Positions 14,392 through 16,916 of a DNA stretch of 16,916 nt are shown here, one piece after another. The DNA is from JAEZVV01 sp036652035 (GTDB taxonomy: Bacteria; Pseudomonadota; Gammaproteobacteria; Burkholderiales; Burkholderiaceae_F). Position numbers and translations under genes: made by a program. Position 1 is the first letter of the stretch; every line of letters begins with the position of its first letter. The DNA is taken from NCBI GenBank assembly GCA_036652035.1, contig JAVVWR010000062.1, forward strand, positions 1 to 16,916, read 5' to 3'. The notes under the pieces were generated by a model, which had not been told where the DNA came from, did no database searches, and saw only the letters and a program-made list of their open reading frames with translations.

Positions 14392-14418
14392 TAGCGGATT
14401 TACGGTGTGGCGGCCCGC

Positions 14419-14659
14419 CGCGGGTCGAACTCGCGTTACTCGGGCGGGTTTGGATTTCGTGGCCGCGGGCCGAGCCCGCGCTACTCGGGCGGGTTTGGCT
14501 TTCGTAGCGCGGGCTGTGCCCGCGTCGGTCTTGCGCCACAAAGGGATCCGCGGGCGTAGCGGGCTCCGCCCGCGTCGGTTTTCGTCACGTCGGGATCCGC
14601 GGGCGCAGCCCGCGCTACCCGGGCGAGGTTTGGCTTTCGTGGCGCGGGCTGCGCCCGCG
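14419..14659. repeat. Array of six REP-like GC palindromes
   Basis: The core CGCGGGC-NNN-GCCCGCG occurs at 14464-14480 (loop CGA), 14508-14524 (TGT), 14598-14614 (GCA) and 14643-14659 (TGC). A copy at 14558-14574 (TCC) has one terminal change. A copy at 14419-14435 (CGCGGGT-CGA-ACTCGCG) keeps pairing through a G·T wobble. Starts are spaced 45, 44, 50, 40 and 45 bp. Linkers are also related: GGGTTTGG(A/C)TTTCGT follows the first two palindromes, a near-identical GAGGTTTGGCTTTCGT follows the fifth, and GGGATCCGCGGGCG recurs twice. Short stem, tiny loop and dispersal (another copy at 3696) fit bacterial REP-type elements; no RAYT transposase gene is in the window. Confidence 0.85.
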
Positions 14660-14689
14660 CAGAGCCGGTCACGGCCCCGCGCCCAGACA

Positions 14690-14729
14690 GTCCGGGTGCC
14701 GTGGGCCTTTGCGGCGCACCCGTCCGGAC
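14690..14729. repeat. Imperfect dyad upstream of the restriction gene
   Basis: GTCCGG (14690-14695) pairs with CCGGAC (14724-14729), and GTGC (14696-14699 area) pairs with GCAC (14716-14719), leaving a four-base bulge. The right arm itself contains the perfect palindrome GTCCGGAC (14722-14729). It ends 55 bp before the start of the restriction gene and could be an operator or RNA hairpin. Confidence 0.45.
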
Positions 14730-14784
14730 AGAGCCGCTTGCGATGTCACAAGTTTTGCGGGGCGCCCGCCGATAGACTCGGCGC

Positions 14785-16916
<2,132 letters not shown>

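Larger units (their letters stand above)
14350..14784. other. 435-bp non-coding region between selA and the restriction gene
   Basis: The two flanking genes diverge, so both promoters should lie here. The region holds the short direct repeat, the palindrome array (14419-14659) and an imperfect dyad (14690-14729). I find no tRNA-like T-loop (TTCRA) on either strand, so selC is not here. I find no protein-coding gene: the open frames across it are translated repeats. No convincing -35/-10 pair was found. Confidence 0.7.

Noticed and set aside
11747..14394. Two long plus-strand open frames (421 and 461 codons) opposite selB and selA
   Set aside because: SelA and SelB are unambiguous on the other strand, and these frames are low-complexity and Gln/Arg/Gly-rich.
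14350..14541. Upstream extension of selA by 64 residues
   Set aside because: The added residues are translated palindromic repeats (repeated KPARV-ARARP-like units) and match nothing in the SelA family, which begins properly at 14349.
14419..14659. CRISPR array
   Set aside because: Period is about 45 bp, but the 17-base units are palindromic with variable loops and the linkers are themselves repeated, so there are no unique spacers. No cas genes are present.
14738..14778. Sigma-70 promoter TTGCGA / TAGACT for the restriction gene
   Set aside because: Spacing between the hexamers is 29 bases, far from the usual 16-18.
14660..14784. tRNA-Sec (selC) gene next to selA
   Set aside because: The region is structured, but no T-loop consensus, no UCA anticodon arm and no acceptor pairing were found on either strand.

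Overview
The window is GC-rich bacterial DNA, judged by eye and not computed. It is densely coding, with short intergenic gaps and strong third-position G/C bias. Gene content (thyA-folA, DUF2164, SelA/SelB, two DUF3604 proteins, a HupE/UreJ-type membrane protein and a SphA-like outer-membrane barrel) points to a Gram-negative proteobacterium. A beta- or gamma-proteobacterium is most likely, but I cannot name a genus.

Layout. (1) Positions 1-1992, minus strand, hold a compact thymidylate/folate operon. Its order is thyA, a P-loop NTPase, folA (overlapping the NTPase by ATGA), then the His-rich start of a DUF4337-type protein cut by the window edge. (2) Positions 2089-4037, plus strand, hold a membrane-anchored alpha/beta hydrolase and a small DUF2164 protein, with a palindromic hairpin between them. 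(3) Positions 4021-10915, minus strand, hold a tight five-gene unit. In transcription order it is a DUF3604 exported protein, a SphA/MetA-pathway-like beta-barrel, a second DUF3604 exported protein, a membrane-anchored parvulin-type PPIase, and a HupE/UreJ-like membrane protein. Gaps are 30, 29 and 42 bp, then a GTGA overlap. (4) Positions 11033-14349, minus strand, hold selA-selB (start of selB overlapping the end of selA), the core of selenocysteine incorporation. (5) Positions 14350-14784 hold no gene but carry six regularly spaced GC-rich palindromes, a REP-like array. (6) From 14785 to the right edge, plus strand, runs an open reading frame for a single-chain restriction-modification enzyme of the MmeI-like (type IIL/IIG) class, cut before its target-recognition domain.

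How the parts fit. Region 1 makes dTMP and regenerates tetrahydrofolate. Region 4 converts Ser-tRNA(Sec) to Sec-tRNA and delivers it, yet no selC, selD or recognisable selenoprotein gene lies in the window. Region 3 is the most intriguing. Both DUF3604 proteins carry signal peptides and motifs that look like the metal-binding motifs of PHP-superfamily phosphoesterases. They are bundled with an outer-membrane barrel, a periplasmic-side foldase and a possible metal-handling membrane protein. This suggests an envelope-located hydrolytic pathway with an unknown substrate. The restriction enzyme behind the palindrome array may mark the edge of an accessory region.
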